A stretch of 51,922 bases of DNA, from positions 1 through 51,922 of the forward strand of contig NZ_NBZW01000030.1 in the NCBI RefSeq assembly GCF_002379085.1, written 5' to 3'. A model generated the notes under the pieces. It had not been told where the DNA came from. It saw only the letters and a list, made by a program, of their open reading frames with translations, and ran no database searches. Shown here one piece after another: positions 1 through 6,693 of the stretch. The stretch is from Polaromonas sp. AET17H-212 (lineage in GTDB: Bacteria; Pseudomonadota; Gammaproteobacteria; Burkholderiales; Burkholderiaceae_C). A program made the position numbers and the translations under genes. Within the stretch, counting starts at the first letter, position 1, and each line of letters opens with the position of its first letter.

Positions 1-89
1 ATCTCCAGGCCGATGGTTTCTACGATGCTTTCTTCTGCCATCATCACTTCATGCGGCTCAACATGAAGACCCTCATCGATTCCAATTAA
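1..89 (+). CDS. Transposase / integrase-core C-terminal fragment (5' truncated by window)
   Basis: Reading frame 3 is open from the window edge to TAA at 87-89 and encodes a 28-residue tail (LQADGFYDAF... ending MKTLIDSN). Its composition (aromatic and His-rich stretch FYDAFFCHHHF) and the IS-end-like repeats directly after the stop suggest the C-terminus of a transposase. Only the end is visible, so neither family nor integrity can be judged. Confidence 0.45.
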   Translation, partial: LQADGFYDAFFCHHHFMRLNMKTLIDSN

Positions 90-97
90 CCGGCCAA

Positions 98-146
98 GGT
101 GTTTCCTATGTCTCCGAACACCTGTTTCCCATGTCTCCTGTCTATA
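98..146. repeat. Tandem-repeat IS-end-like sequence downstream of the transposase
   Basis: Two imperfect direct repeats with the core TGTTTCC(T/C)ATGTCTCC lie in tandem: TGTTTCCTATGTCTCC near 101 and TGTTTCCCATGTCTCC near 123. They directly follow the transposase stop. Short tandem copies of an ATGTCTCC motif are typical of transposase-binding terminal regions. The exact IS boundary cannot be set without the other end, which lies outside the window. Confidence 0.4.
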
Positions 147-147
147 C

Positions 148-603
148 ACTTCGCCAAAGAAACCTAAGGAAAAGAAAGGCGACCCGATGGTCCGGGTCCC
201 TCCGCTTCGCTACGGGCAATCTGCGGTGCTCGCCGAAAGTGGGGTCTAGCTCGAACTCGCCTTCGGCTCAGACAATCGCTCGCCCTGATCCACTTTCGGC
301 TGCGCTCCTCGGCCCGGCCCGACGGGTGGGACAGACGAATACCAATGCGGGTGCGGGGAGGCGAGGACGCGCTTCGCGCGTCCTCGCCGGAGCCCGATCC
401 CTTACCCGAATCCGCTCCAACCCCCCTTCTGGCTGCGCCGAGGAGCGGAGGTCCAGCCGGATCAGGGCGAGCGATTGTCTGAGCGTAGCGAGTTCGAGCT
501 CGACCCCGGCTGGACCGAGCACCGCAGGTTGCCCCGGAGCGCAGCGCAGGGGTCGCAGACAGCAGGGGCGCCTTTTCTTTGCTTACTTTCTTTTGGCGAG
601 ACA
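148..603. repeat. Large (about 450 bp) quasi-palindromic dispersed-type element
   Basis: The region folds on itself about a centre near 374. The innermost arm is a perfect 12-bp hairpin (361-372 with 376-387, loop TTC). A 26-bp perfect inverted repeat pairs 266-291 with 459-484, and imperfect pairing extends to 241-507. The outer flanks also match: TCGCCAAAG...AAAGAAAGGCG near 149-183 against the reverse complement of 570-599. As a result both strands encode look-alike peptides (for example AQTIARPDP on each). Open frames here are by-products of the palindrome, and I see no gene between 90 and 710. Confidence 0.7.
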
Positions 604-612
604 AAAGAAAGT
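585..612. repeat. Local hairpin at the edge of the palindromic element
   Basis: ACTTTCTTTT (585-594) and AAAAGAAAGT (603-612) form a perfect 10-bp stem around the 8-nt loop GGCGAGAC. No T-run follows, so it is not an obvious intrinsic terminator. It is part of the outer arm of the larger palindrome. Confidence 0.6.
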
Positions 613-710
613 GAGTAGCCGCCGGGCTACCCCCGGCTTGCCCGAAGCACTGGCTAAGTTGGCACTGGCAAATACGCCAGCGGCAGCATGAAACCAACAC
701 CCAATCCACC

Positions 711-1379
711 ATGCAACTAGACCAAGCCCAACCCTTCCCCTACACCTTCGAGCTGGCGTCCACCGCCCTCGTCATCATCGACATGCAGCGCGACTTCATC
801 GAGCCCGGCGGCTTTGGCGAAAGTCTGGGCAACGACGTGTCGCTGCTGTCCGCCATCGTGCCGGCTTGCAAGGCCGTCCTCACCGCCTGGCGCACGGCCG
901 GCGGGTTGGTGGTGCACACACGCGAGGCGCACCGGGCCGATCTGGCCGATTGCCCGCCTGCCAAGCGCAACCGGGGCAATCCTTCGCTGCGTATTGGTGA
1001 TCCCGGGCCCATGGGCCGCATTCTCGTGGCCGGTGAGCCCGGCAACCAGATCATCGCTGCGCTGGCGCCGCTGTCCGGCGAGATTGTCATCGACAAACCC
1101 GGCAAGGGCGCGTTCTACGCCACGCCGCTGCATGAGCTGCTGCAGCAGGCCGGCATCACGCACTTGGTGTTCATGGGTGTCACCACCGAGGTCTGTGTGC
1201 AGACCTCCATGCGCGAAGCCAACGACCGCGGCTACGACAGCCTGCTGCTGGAAGACTGCACCGAGAGTTACTTCCCGGCCTTCAAGGCGGCGGCGGTGGA
1301 GATGATGCGGGCGCAGGGCGCCATCGTCGGCTGGACTGCTGCGAGCGGCCAGCTGCTGCCCTTGCTGCAAGACTGCTAG
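711..1379 (+). CDS. Isochorismatase-family cysteine hydrolase (biuret-hydrolase-like)
   Basis: 222 residues, the normal length for an isochorismatase-fold amidohydrolase. The Asp-Lys-Cys catalytic triad is visible: D24 in IIDMQRDF, K129 in the DKPGKGAF segment and C162 in [18 protein letters not shown]. The motifs [17 protein letters not shown] and IDKPGKG resemble biuret hydrolase (BiuH) and ureidoacrylate-hydrolase relatives more than true isochorismatase, so hydrolysis of a small C-N substrate is likely. The start is ATG 711. A GntR regulator begins 9 bp after the stop, so the two are probably cotranscribed and the regulator may sense the pathway metabolite. The substrate is inferred from motif resemblance only. 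Confidence 0.8.
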   Translation: MQLDQAQPFPYTFELASTALVIIDMQRDFIEPGGFGESLGNDVSLLSAIVPACKAVLTAWRTAGGLVVHTREAHRADLADCPPAKRNRGNPSLRIGDPGPMGRILVAGEPGNQIIAALAPLSGEIVIDKPGKGAFYATPLHELLQQAGITHLVFMGVTTEVCVQTSMREANDRGYDSLLLEDCTESYFPAFKAAAVEMMRAQGAIVGWTAASGQLLPLLQDC

Positions 1380-1388
1380 AGTTCCGCC

Positions 1389-2117
1389 ATGCACACCGCT
1401 TCCCGCTCTTTGCCTGCCCTTGCCGAGGCGCCTGCCCACCGCTCGCGCGCCGACGAGGTGTACGAACAGCTCAAGCGCGATGTGTCCGAGTTCAAGCTGG
1501 TGCCGGGTGACCGCTTCACCGAAACCGAAATCAGCGAACGCCTGGGGGTGTCACGCACGCCAGTGCGGCAGGCGCTGTTCCGGCTGCAGCATGAAGGTTT
1601 TGTCGAGGTGCTGTTTCGCAGCGGCTGGCGTGTGTTGCCCTTTGACTTCAACCAGTTCGAGGAGCTTTATGACCTGCGCATGGTGCTGGAAACCACCGCG
1701 GCGCACCGCCTGTGTGAAGACGCCCTGAAGGTCAACCCGGCGCTGCTGGACGACCTGGCCGCGATCTGGCTGGTCAGCCCCGAGCAGCGCAGCAGCGATA
1801 CGGTGCAGGTCGCGCAGTGGGATGAGGCCTTTCACTGCGCGCTGGTGGCGGCGGCCGGCAATGCCGAGATGGCCCGTGTGCACCGCGACGTGACCGAGCG
1901 CATCCGCGTGATCCGCCGGCTCGACTTCACCAAGCAGCCGCGCATCGATGCGACCTATGAAGAACACGCCAAGATCCTCAAGGCGATCCAGCGCCGGCGC
2001 GGCGACCAGGCGGCCCTGCTGCTGCGCGCCCACATCCAGGCCAGCCAGGCCGAGGTGCGCAAGATCACCCTGCACCAGGTGCACCTGGCACGCCAGCTGG
2101 GCCAGGCGATGCGGTAG
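1389..2117 (+). CDS. GntR-family (FadR/FCD-type) transcriptional regulator
   Basis: 242 residues. The N-terminal winged helix (about residues 20-85) contains ADEVYEQLKRDV and TETEISERLGVSRTPVRQALFRLQHEG, the classic GntR HTH signature. The C-terminal part (about 95-225) is helical and has FCD-domain features: DLRMVLE near its start, WDEAFHCALVAAAGN, and EEHAKILKAIQRRRGDQAA..HI at the end. These contribute metal and ligand binding in this subfamily. It lies immediately downstream of the amidohydrolase and probably controls it. The end of the gene is followed by a small dispersed repeat (2141-2198). Confidence 0.88.
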   Translation: MHTASRSLPALAEAPAHRSRADEVYEQLKRDVSEFKLVPGDRFTETEISERLGVSRTPVRQALFRLQHEGFVEVLFRSGWRVLPFDFNQFEELYDLRMVLETTAAHRLCEDALKVNPALLDDLAAIWLVSPEQRSSDTVQVAQWDEAFHCALVAAAGNAEMARVHRDVTERIRVIRRLDFTKQPRIDATYEEHAKILKAIQRRRGDQAALLLRAHIQASQAEVRKITLHQVHLARQLGQAMR

Positions 2118-2140
2118 GTCCGCTCGCCCGAAAATTCAGA

Positions 2141-2198
2141 TAAAAACCGGCTCCAGCCCCTATGGTTTGGGCGCCATCAGCTCACATATCCATAGCAT
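2141..2198 (-). repeat. Small dispersed element copy 1
   Basis: On the minus strand this reads GCTATGGATATGTGAGCTG..., then GGGGCTGGAGCCGGTTTTT, the same layout as the other copies listed here (a GCTA/TAGCT start, a central GC-rich dyad and a CTGGAGGC-like end). It separates the convergent GntR gene and the ABC pseudogene. The TGA that ends the ABC frame (2182-2184) lies inside it. Confidence 0.5.
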
Positions 2199-3416
2199 CC
2201 GGAGGCGGCAGCACTGCTTCCTCCTCATCCGGCAACGGCTCCGTAGCGCGGCGCAGATCCGGCCGTTCGCCGATCTGCTGGCGCCACATCGCGTAATACA
2301 GGCCCTTGCGCTCCAGCAGCGCGCCATGGTCACCGCTTTCGACGATGCGTCCCTTCTCCAGCACGAAGATGGTGTTGGCATGCATGATGGTCGAGAGCCG
2401 GTGGGCGATCAGCAGCGTGATCTGGCTGCTGCGCGCCGACACGCGCCGCACGGTGTCGGTGATCTGCTCTTCGGTGATGGAGTCGAGCGCCGAGGTGGCC
2501 TCGTCGAAAATCAGCAGCCGTGGTTGCCGGATCAGCGCGCGCGCAATCGACAGGCGCTGCTTTTCGCCGCCGGACAGCTTGATGCCCATCTCGCCGATCT
2601 GCGTGTCCAGGCCCCGGGCGACTTGTCCAGCAGGTAGGCACAGGAGGCCTGCTCCATCGCCGCCACAATTTCCGCATCGGTGGCGTCGGCTTTCACGAAC
2701 TGCATGTTGTCGCGGATGGTGCCGGCAAACAGGTGCGTCTCCTGGGTCACGAAGCCGATCTGCCGGCGCGCCTCGTTGTAGCGCAGCTCCCGCGTCGAGA
2801 TGTCGTTGTAGAAGACCTCGCCGCTGGCCGGTGTGTACAGGCCCACCAGCAGTTTCACCAGCGTCGATGTGCGGCTCAGCAGCCCGGTCAGCCCGCCCAT
2901 CACCAGCACACCCACCAGGAACACCGGCACCAGCAACCAGTGGGTGGTGATGGCGTACCAGCAGAGAAAGCCCATGCCGACCAGCGCGGCAAACACGGTG
3001 TTGATGAAGATGTTGATGAAGCGTTCGCAGTCGGCGCGCACTTTCTGCAGCAGCGACAGGGTCTCCCCGCTGCGCAGGTCCTCGAACTCCTGGAACTTCA
3101 GGCGCAGCACCTGGCGCAGCCCGTCGTTGAAGATCTGCGTGCCGAAGCGCTGCACCACCAGCCGTGTCACATACTCCTGCAGCGCCCTGGCCAGCCGCGA
3201 CAACACGGCGACCACCACCGCCAGGCCGAGCAGCCAGAGCACGCCCGACACCCGCTGCTCATCGGACATGCCGGGGTGGCCGACCGCATAACCGTCGATG
3301 ATCTTGCCGAAAATGATCGGATCGACCAGGGCCAGCACCTGACTGATGGCCGCCAGCAGCAGCGCCAGCGCCGCCAGCGCGCGGTGCGGACGCAGGTAGG
3401 TCCAGAGGATGTGCAT
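2182..3416 (-). pseudogene. ABC exporter (membrane-ATPase fusion) with internal deletion and frameshift
   Basis: The N-terminal part (from ATG 3416) carries transmembrane helices of an ABC exporter (WTYLRPHRALAALALLLAA, PIIFGKIIDGY, FINIFINTVFAALVGMGF). After TM4 (VLVMGGLTGLLSR) the protein jumps straight to STLVKLLVGLYTPASGEV, the residues that normally follow the Walker A GxxGxGK. TM5-6 and the start of the ATPase, including the P-loop glycines, are therefore missing (around 200 residues). Near 2611-2619 the frame then shifts: the downstream frame resumes with GLDTQIGEMGIKLSGGEKQR, the Walker B LLIFDEATSALD and the H-loop AHRLST. A one-base loss in the CCCCGGGG run would explain it. It cannot make a working transporter. 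Confidence 0.85.
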
Positions 3417-3525
3417 GGCATCAGTTTAAAGAAGATCGAACGCCTCCTCTTCTTGCTACTTCTCGCTTCTTCTCACCTCTTCTTTGTACAGGTGTCGCGC
3501 AACCAGGCCGCTGGCTGGGTGGTGT

Positions 3526-3690
3526 TCAGACCAGCACCATGGTGAAGTCGGCCTTGCCGACATTGCATTCCGGGCAGACCCAGCCGGCGGGCACCGCGGC
3601 CCAGGGCGTTCCCGGGGCGATGCCGTCTTCGGGCCGGCCGGCCGCCTCGTCATAGATGAAACCGCAGACGACACACATGTAGACGTTCAT
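3526..3690 (-). CDS. Rubredoxin
   Basis: 54 codons from ATG 3690 to TGA 3526-3528, a typical rubredoxin size. The two Cys-X2-Cys knuckles that bind one Fe are present: C6/C9 (MCVVCGFIYDEAAG) and C39/C42 (GWVCPECNVGKADF). The family aromatic and Gly/Pro core is also there (Y11-like position, PEDGIAPGTPW). It is a one-electron carrier in the cytoplasm. It lies 48 bp downstream of the cytochrome b561 gene on the same strand and may belong to the same transcript. An overlapping longer frame is not the coding one. Confidence 0.92.
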   Translation of the reverse strand: MNVYMCVVCGFIYDEAAGRPEDGIAPGTPWAAVPAGWVCPECNVGKADFTMVLV

Positions 3691-3738
3691 GAATTCCTCA
3701 CTGGGGATAATTTTTGGAGAGACAGGAAACGGGCCTTG

Positions 3739-4497
3739 TCAGTCGTCATCGTGGGCCTGTCCGGCCGCCGGGCTGCTGCCCCAGGCCCTGGCCGGGATCA
3801 GTCCGTGACTCGACTGCTGCCACTCCCAGGCACCGAAGGCCAGCACGGCGAGCAGCAGCAGGGCGGCCAGCCAGACGCGGTTCTTCTGCACCAAGTCCGG
3901 CCCCTTGCCGTCGATCCGGCCGGTCAGCATGGGCAGGGCCTGGTTTTTGCGCCTTAGCAGGCTCAGGCCCGCGATCAGCGCCAGGTGGGCCAGCACGACA
4001 AACAGAAACGCCTCACCGAAAAATTCGTGGACCTCTTCCAGCCAGTCGCCGCCGAGGAAGTCGCCCCAGTCGTTGTAGGTGGCATAACCGCTGAGCGTCA
4101 GCGGCACCACCATCAGCAGCAGGGCCACCACGGCCAGCGCCATCAGCAGGTTCTGGCCCTGCCGCCAGTTGATGCCGGCCAGCGACCGGCTTTGCGTGAG
4201 CGAGCGCAGCCAGGCCGGCGCGCCGGCCAGCTTGCGCCACATCAGGCCCAGGCCCGCCGGGCGCGGACCCAGCAGTCCGTACAACACACGAAACACCAGC
4301 AGGCCGGCCATGGTGTAGCCGAGCGTGACATGCAGCAGCCGCCAGCTTTCGCCGTCAGCCGTCACATAGGCGCCCAGAAAACTCAGCGCAAACAGCCAGT
4401 GGAACATGCGTGTGGGCGCGTCGGTCACCCGGCGGCCCGGCGCGGCCGCTGCGGGCGCGGCTTGGGTGGTGGTGGAAATGGCGGGGGTGGCATGCAT
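3739..4497 (-). CDS. Cytochrome b561-family membrane protein
   Basis: 252 residues from ATG 4497, preceded by AAGGAG 7 bases upstream. An Ala-rich N-terminal stretch is followed by VTDAPTRMFHWLFALSFLGAY and several more hydrophobic helices. Heme-ligand-type His residues occur in FHWL, LLHVTLGYTMAGLLVFR, EEVHEFFGEAF and LAHLAL, the layout of the Ni-hydrogenase / b561 fold. The C-terminus is a further helix (WLAALLLLAVLAFGAWEW) and a polar tail. It follows a diheme c and an SHP-type cytochrome, as in SHP-DHC-b561 operons, where it probably feeds quinol electrons to the periplasmic cytochromes. Confidence 0.85.
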   Translation of the reverse strand: MHATPAISTTTQAAPAAAAPGRRVTDAPTRMFHWLFALSFLGAYVTADGESWRLLHVTLGYTMAGLLVFRVLYGLLGPRPAGLGLMWRKLAGAPAWLRSLTQSRSLAGINWRQGQNLLMALAVVALLLMVVPLTLSGYATYNDWGDFLGGDWLEEVHEFFGEAFLFVVLAHLALIAGLSLLRRKNQALPMLTGRIDGKGPDLVQKNRVWLAALLLLAVLAFGAWEWQQSSHGLIPARAWGSSPAAGQAHDDD

Positions 4498-4514
4498 GGG
4501 GGTTCTCCTTGGGG

Positions 4515-5033
4515 TCAGTCGTTCCAGGCCCGGCGGTAACGGGCGTCCAGCCCGGCCGGGAAGCGGATGTTGTCGTCGTTGAAGTCGCCCTTGTCGGCCG
4601 CGGTGTGGCAGGCCGCGCAGTTGGCCGCGCTCTTGACGCTGGCATGTTTCCAGACGGCCGGATCGACCTTGCGGTGTTTGCGTTCAAACCAGGCCGAGCG
4701 CGTGATGCGGTCCTGCGGCGGCTCTTCCGCCACGCGTTTGTAGGTGCCTGCGTTGACCTTCAGCCAGCTGCTCAGCTGTTGCACCGTGGCCGCGTCCAGC
4801 GAGGCGTCGGTGCCGTAGTGTTTGTCCAGGCCGGTCATGATGCGTTGCCAGGAGCGGGCCGGCAGCAGACCCGGCGGATAGGCGGTGTGGCAGGCCGCGC
4901 ACTCCTGGGTGTAGGCCGCCGGCACGTTGCCCGGCAGCAAACGGCTGCTGTCGGCCCGGACCAGGGCGGGCAGCGCAGCGAGGGCAAAGGTGGCGGCGAT
5001 CAGCAGGCCGCGGGCGGTGGGGAGGGTGTTCAT
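4515..5033 (-). CDS. Diheme cytochrome c (DHC-type)
   Basis: 172 residues. ATG 5033 is chosen over 5060 because CGGAG sits 8 bases upstream and the frame then starts with a Sec signal peptide (TARGLLIAATFALAALPALVRA). Two CAACH heme-attachment motifs are present, one near the start (YTQECAACHTAYPPGLLP) and one near the C-terminus (SAANCAACHTAADKGDF). This matches the DHC partner of SHP in SHP-DHC-b561 operons. It is a periplasmic electron carrier between the b561 protein upstream in the pathway and the SHP-like cytochrome. Confidence 0.85.
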   Translation of the reverse strand: MNTLPTARGLLIAATFALAALPALVRADSSRLLPGNVPAAYTQECAACHTAYPPGLLPARSWQRIMTGLDKHYGTDASLDAATVQQLSSWLKVNAGTYKRVAEEPPQDRITRSAWFERKHRKVDPAVWKHASVKSAANCAACHTAADKGDFNDDNIRFPAGLDARYRRAWND

Positions 5034-5063
5034 GAAAAAACTCCGGTGGGCGGACGGCACGGC

Positions 5064-5486
5064 TCAGGGCTTGAGGCTGTTGAGGTAGGCCAACAGATCG
5101 GCCTTTTCGCCAGCGCTGCATTCGCGGCTCAGCACGTCCTTGCAGTTGCGGCGGAACCACTTGTCCACCTTGGCGGTGTCGGTGAAAGCCTTGGGGTTGA
5201 ACGCCGGGGCCAGCGGGGCAATCGACTTGCCGGTACTGGCATGTTTGCCCTGCGCCGTGGGTGGTGTGCCGTGGCAGGAGGCGCAGGACCATTCACCGCC
5301 GTGTTTGGCGGTAAAAAATGCCCGGCCCTTGTCGGCATTGCCGGGGGTTCCGGCCTGGGCGCTCCAGTGGCTGAGCTGCTGCGCCGGCGTGGTGTCGCCC
5401 GCCTGGCTGGTGGCGGGCAGGAACGCACTGGCCAGCATGGCGGCCAGCAGGGCGGCTGCGGGAAAGGGGCGGCGGATCAGGGTCAT
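5064..5486 (-). CDS. SHP-type monoheme cytochrome c (DUF1924)
   Basis: 140 residues with a signal peptide (PFPAAALLAAMLASAFLPATSQA) and a single heme motif, CASCH, in HGGEWSCASCHGTPP. A second Cys pair (RRNCKDVLSRECSAGEKADL) is conserved in DUF1924 / sphaeroides heme protein relatives. In that family a high-spin heme with a labile ligand binds small molecules such as O2 or NO, and the protein is reduced by DHC. It is the first gene of the b561/DHC/SHP unit and is divergent from the PepSY-regulator cluster. The physiological ligand is not deducible here. Confidence 0.82.
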   Translation of the reverse strand: MTLIRRPFPAAALLAAMLASAFLPATSQAGDTTPAQQLSHWSAQAGTPGNADKGRAFFTAKHGGEWSCASCHGTPPTAQGKHASTGKSIAPLAPAFNPKAFTDTAKVDKWFRRNCKDVLSRECSAGEKADLLAYLNSLKP

Positions 5487-5577
5487 GGCTGGGCTTTCTG
5501 CGTTTCGGGTGGAGGGGCTCTTGCAGGAGATGGGAGGTAGTTTTGGCGAAGGCGCTTGAACCTTTCCTGAAGACGCC

Positions 5578-5593
5578 GTTCATCTGCGGTTCA
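5578..5593. promoter_or_regulatory. Candidate response-regulator box (11-bp-spaced direct repeat)
   Basis: GTTCA occurs at 5578-5582 and again at 5589-5593, one helical turn (11 bp) apart, in the divergent region between the SHP-type gene and the PepSY gene. OmpR/PhoB-type regulators typically bind such direct half-sites, and one is encoded downstream at 6031. Only two half-sites are visible. Confidence 0.35.
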
Positions 5594-5617
5594 CAATGGC
5601 TGCAGCACAATCACGCC

Positions 5618-6013
5618 ATGACCTCCGTCCAGCCTTTCCTCCTGACCGGCCAGCGCCGCCATTCGCGGCCGGGCGGGCTGGGGGTGCTGGCGCTGCTGGC
5701 TGTCAGCCTGGCGCTGCAGCCGGCCTGGTCCGGCAGCAAGGACGACCACAACCGTGCGCGCCAGGCGGTGCAGGCCGGCCAGGTGCTGCCGCTGCGCAGC
5801 GTGCTGGAACGGCTGGAGCGCGAGCACCCGGGCCAGGTCATGGAAGTCGAACTGGAGCAGGAAGAGGGCCGCTGGATCTACGAAGTCAAGCTGCTGCAGC
5901 CGCAGGGCCAGCTGGTCAAGCTCAAGCTGGACGCCCGGACCGCCACCCTGTTGCCCGGCAAGGGCAGCAGCAAAAGCGACGAGCGCCGCAGCGGCCGTGA
6001 CAAGCGTCCCTGA
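5618..6013 (+). CDS. PepSY-domain secreted protein
   Basis: 131 residues from ATG 5618. The frame is open upstream to 5543, but that extension has no signal-like sequence. A signal peptide (GGLGVLALLAVSLALQPAWS) is followed by one PepSY domain (about residues 45-115: ARQAVQAGQVLPLRSVLERL, EVELEQEEGRWIYEVKLL, LKLDARTATLLP). The tail is basic. PepSY proteins of this size often precede a two-component system and may modulate the sensor. The response regulator starts 17 bp downstream, which supports one operon. Confidence 0.8.
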   Translation: MTSVQPFLLTGQRRHSRPGGLGVLALLAVSLALQPAWSGSKDDHNRARQAVQAGQVLPLRSVLERLEREHPGQVMEVELEQEEGRWIYEVKLLQPQGQLVKLKLDARTATLLPGKGSSKSDERRSGRDKRP

Positions 6014-6030
6014 CACCCCATTGCCAGCCC

Positions 6031-6693
6031 ATGCGCATCCTCCTGGTTGAAGACGAACCCACGCTGCGCGCCCAGCTGCGTGCCGGCCTGGTGGAAGCCG
6101 GCTATGCAGTGGACGAGGCCGACAACGGCCGCGACGCCCACTTTCTCGGAGACACCGAAGCCTTCGATGCTGTCGTGCTTGACCTGGGCCTGCCGGTGCT
6201 CGACGGCCTGACCGTGCTCAAGCGCTGGCGCGACGGCGGGCGAACGATGCCGGTGCTGATCCTGACGGCGCGCGACAACTGGCACGAGAAAGTGGCCGGC
6301 ATCGACGCCGGGGCCGATGACTACCTCACCAAACCTTTCCACATGGAAGAGCTGCTGGCACGGGTGCGCGCGCTGATCCGCCGCGCCAGCGGCCTGGCCT
6401 CGGCGGTGCTGCAGTGCGGCGCGCTGGCGCTGGACACACGCAGCGGTCGCGTCACGCTGGCCGGCCGGCCCGTGAGCCTGACCAGCCATGAGTACAAGGT
6501 GCTCGATTACCTGATGCACCGCCCGGGCGCGGTGGTGTCGCGCACCGAACTCACCGAGCACATTTACGCCCAGGATTTCGAGCGCGACTCCAACACCATC
6601 GAGGTGTTTGTGGGCCGCCTGCGCCGCAAGCTGCCGCCCGAACTGATCGAAACCGTGCGCGGGCTGGGTTACCGGCTGGTGCCGCCGCCATGA
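6031..6693 (+). CDS. OmpR-family response regulator (QseB/PmrA-like)
   Basis: 220 residues. The receiver domain (1-115) has the acidic pair E7/D8/E9, phospho-acceptor D51 (VVLDLGLPVLDG) and the conserved Lys in LTKPFHMEELLARV. The C-terminal winged helix (about 125-218) has LTSHEYKVLDYLMHRPGAVVS and NTIEVFVGRLRRKL..ETVRGLGYRL. The stop overlaps the kinase start by 4 bp (ATGA), so the pair is translationally coupled. With the PepSY gene it forms a regulator operon divergent from the SHP cytochrome genes, which are its likely targets. Confidence 0.93.
   Translation: MRILLVEDEPTLRAQLRAGLVEAGYAVDEADNGRDAHFLGDTEAFDAVVLDLGLPVLDGLTVLKRWRDGGRTMPVLILTARDNWHEKVAGIDAGADDYLTKPFHMEELLARVRALIRRASGLASAVLQCGALALDTRSGRVTLAGRPVSLTSHEYKVLDYLMHRPGAVVSRTELTEHIYAQDFERDSNTIEVFVGRLRRKLPPELIETVRGLGYRLVPPP

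Noticed and set aside
131..691. Overlapping open frames on both strands in the 5' end
   Set aside because: They result from the palindrome; the peptides mirror each other on opposite strands and have no domain.
3417..3525. GA-rich tract (on the minus strand AGAAGAGGTGAGAAGAAG...) between rubredoxin and the ABC pseudogene
   Set aside because: Looks like a low-complexity purine run, perhaps duplicated Shine-Dalgarno-like sequence; no clear function or repeat unit.
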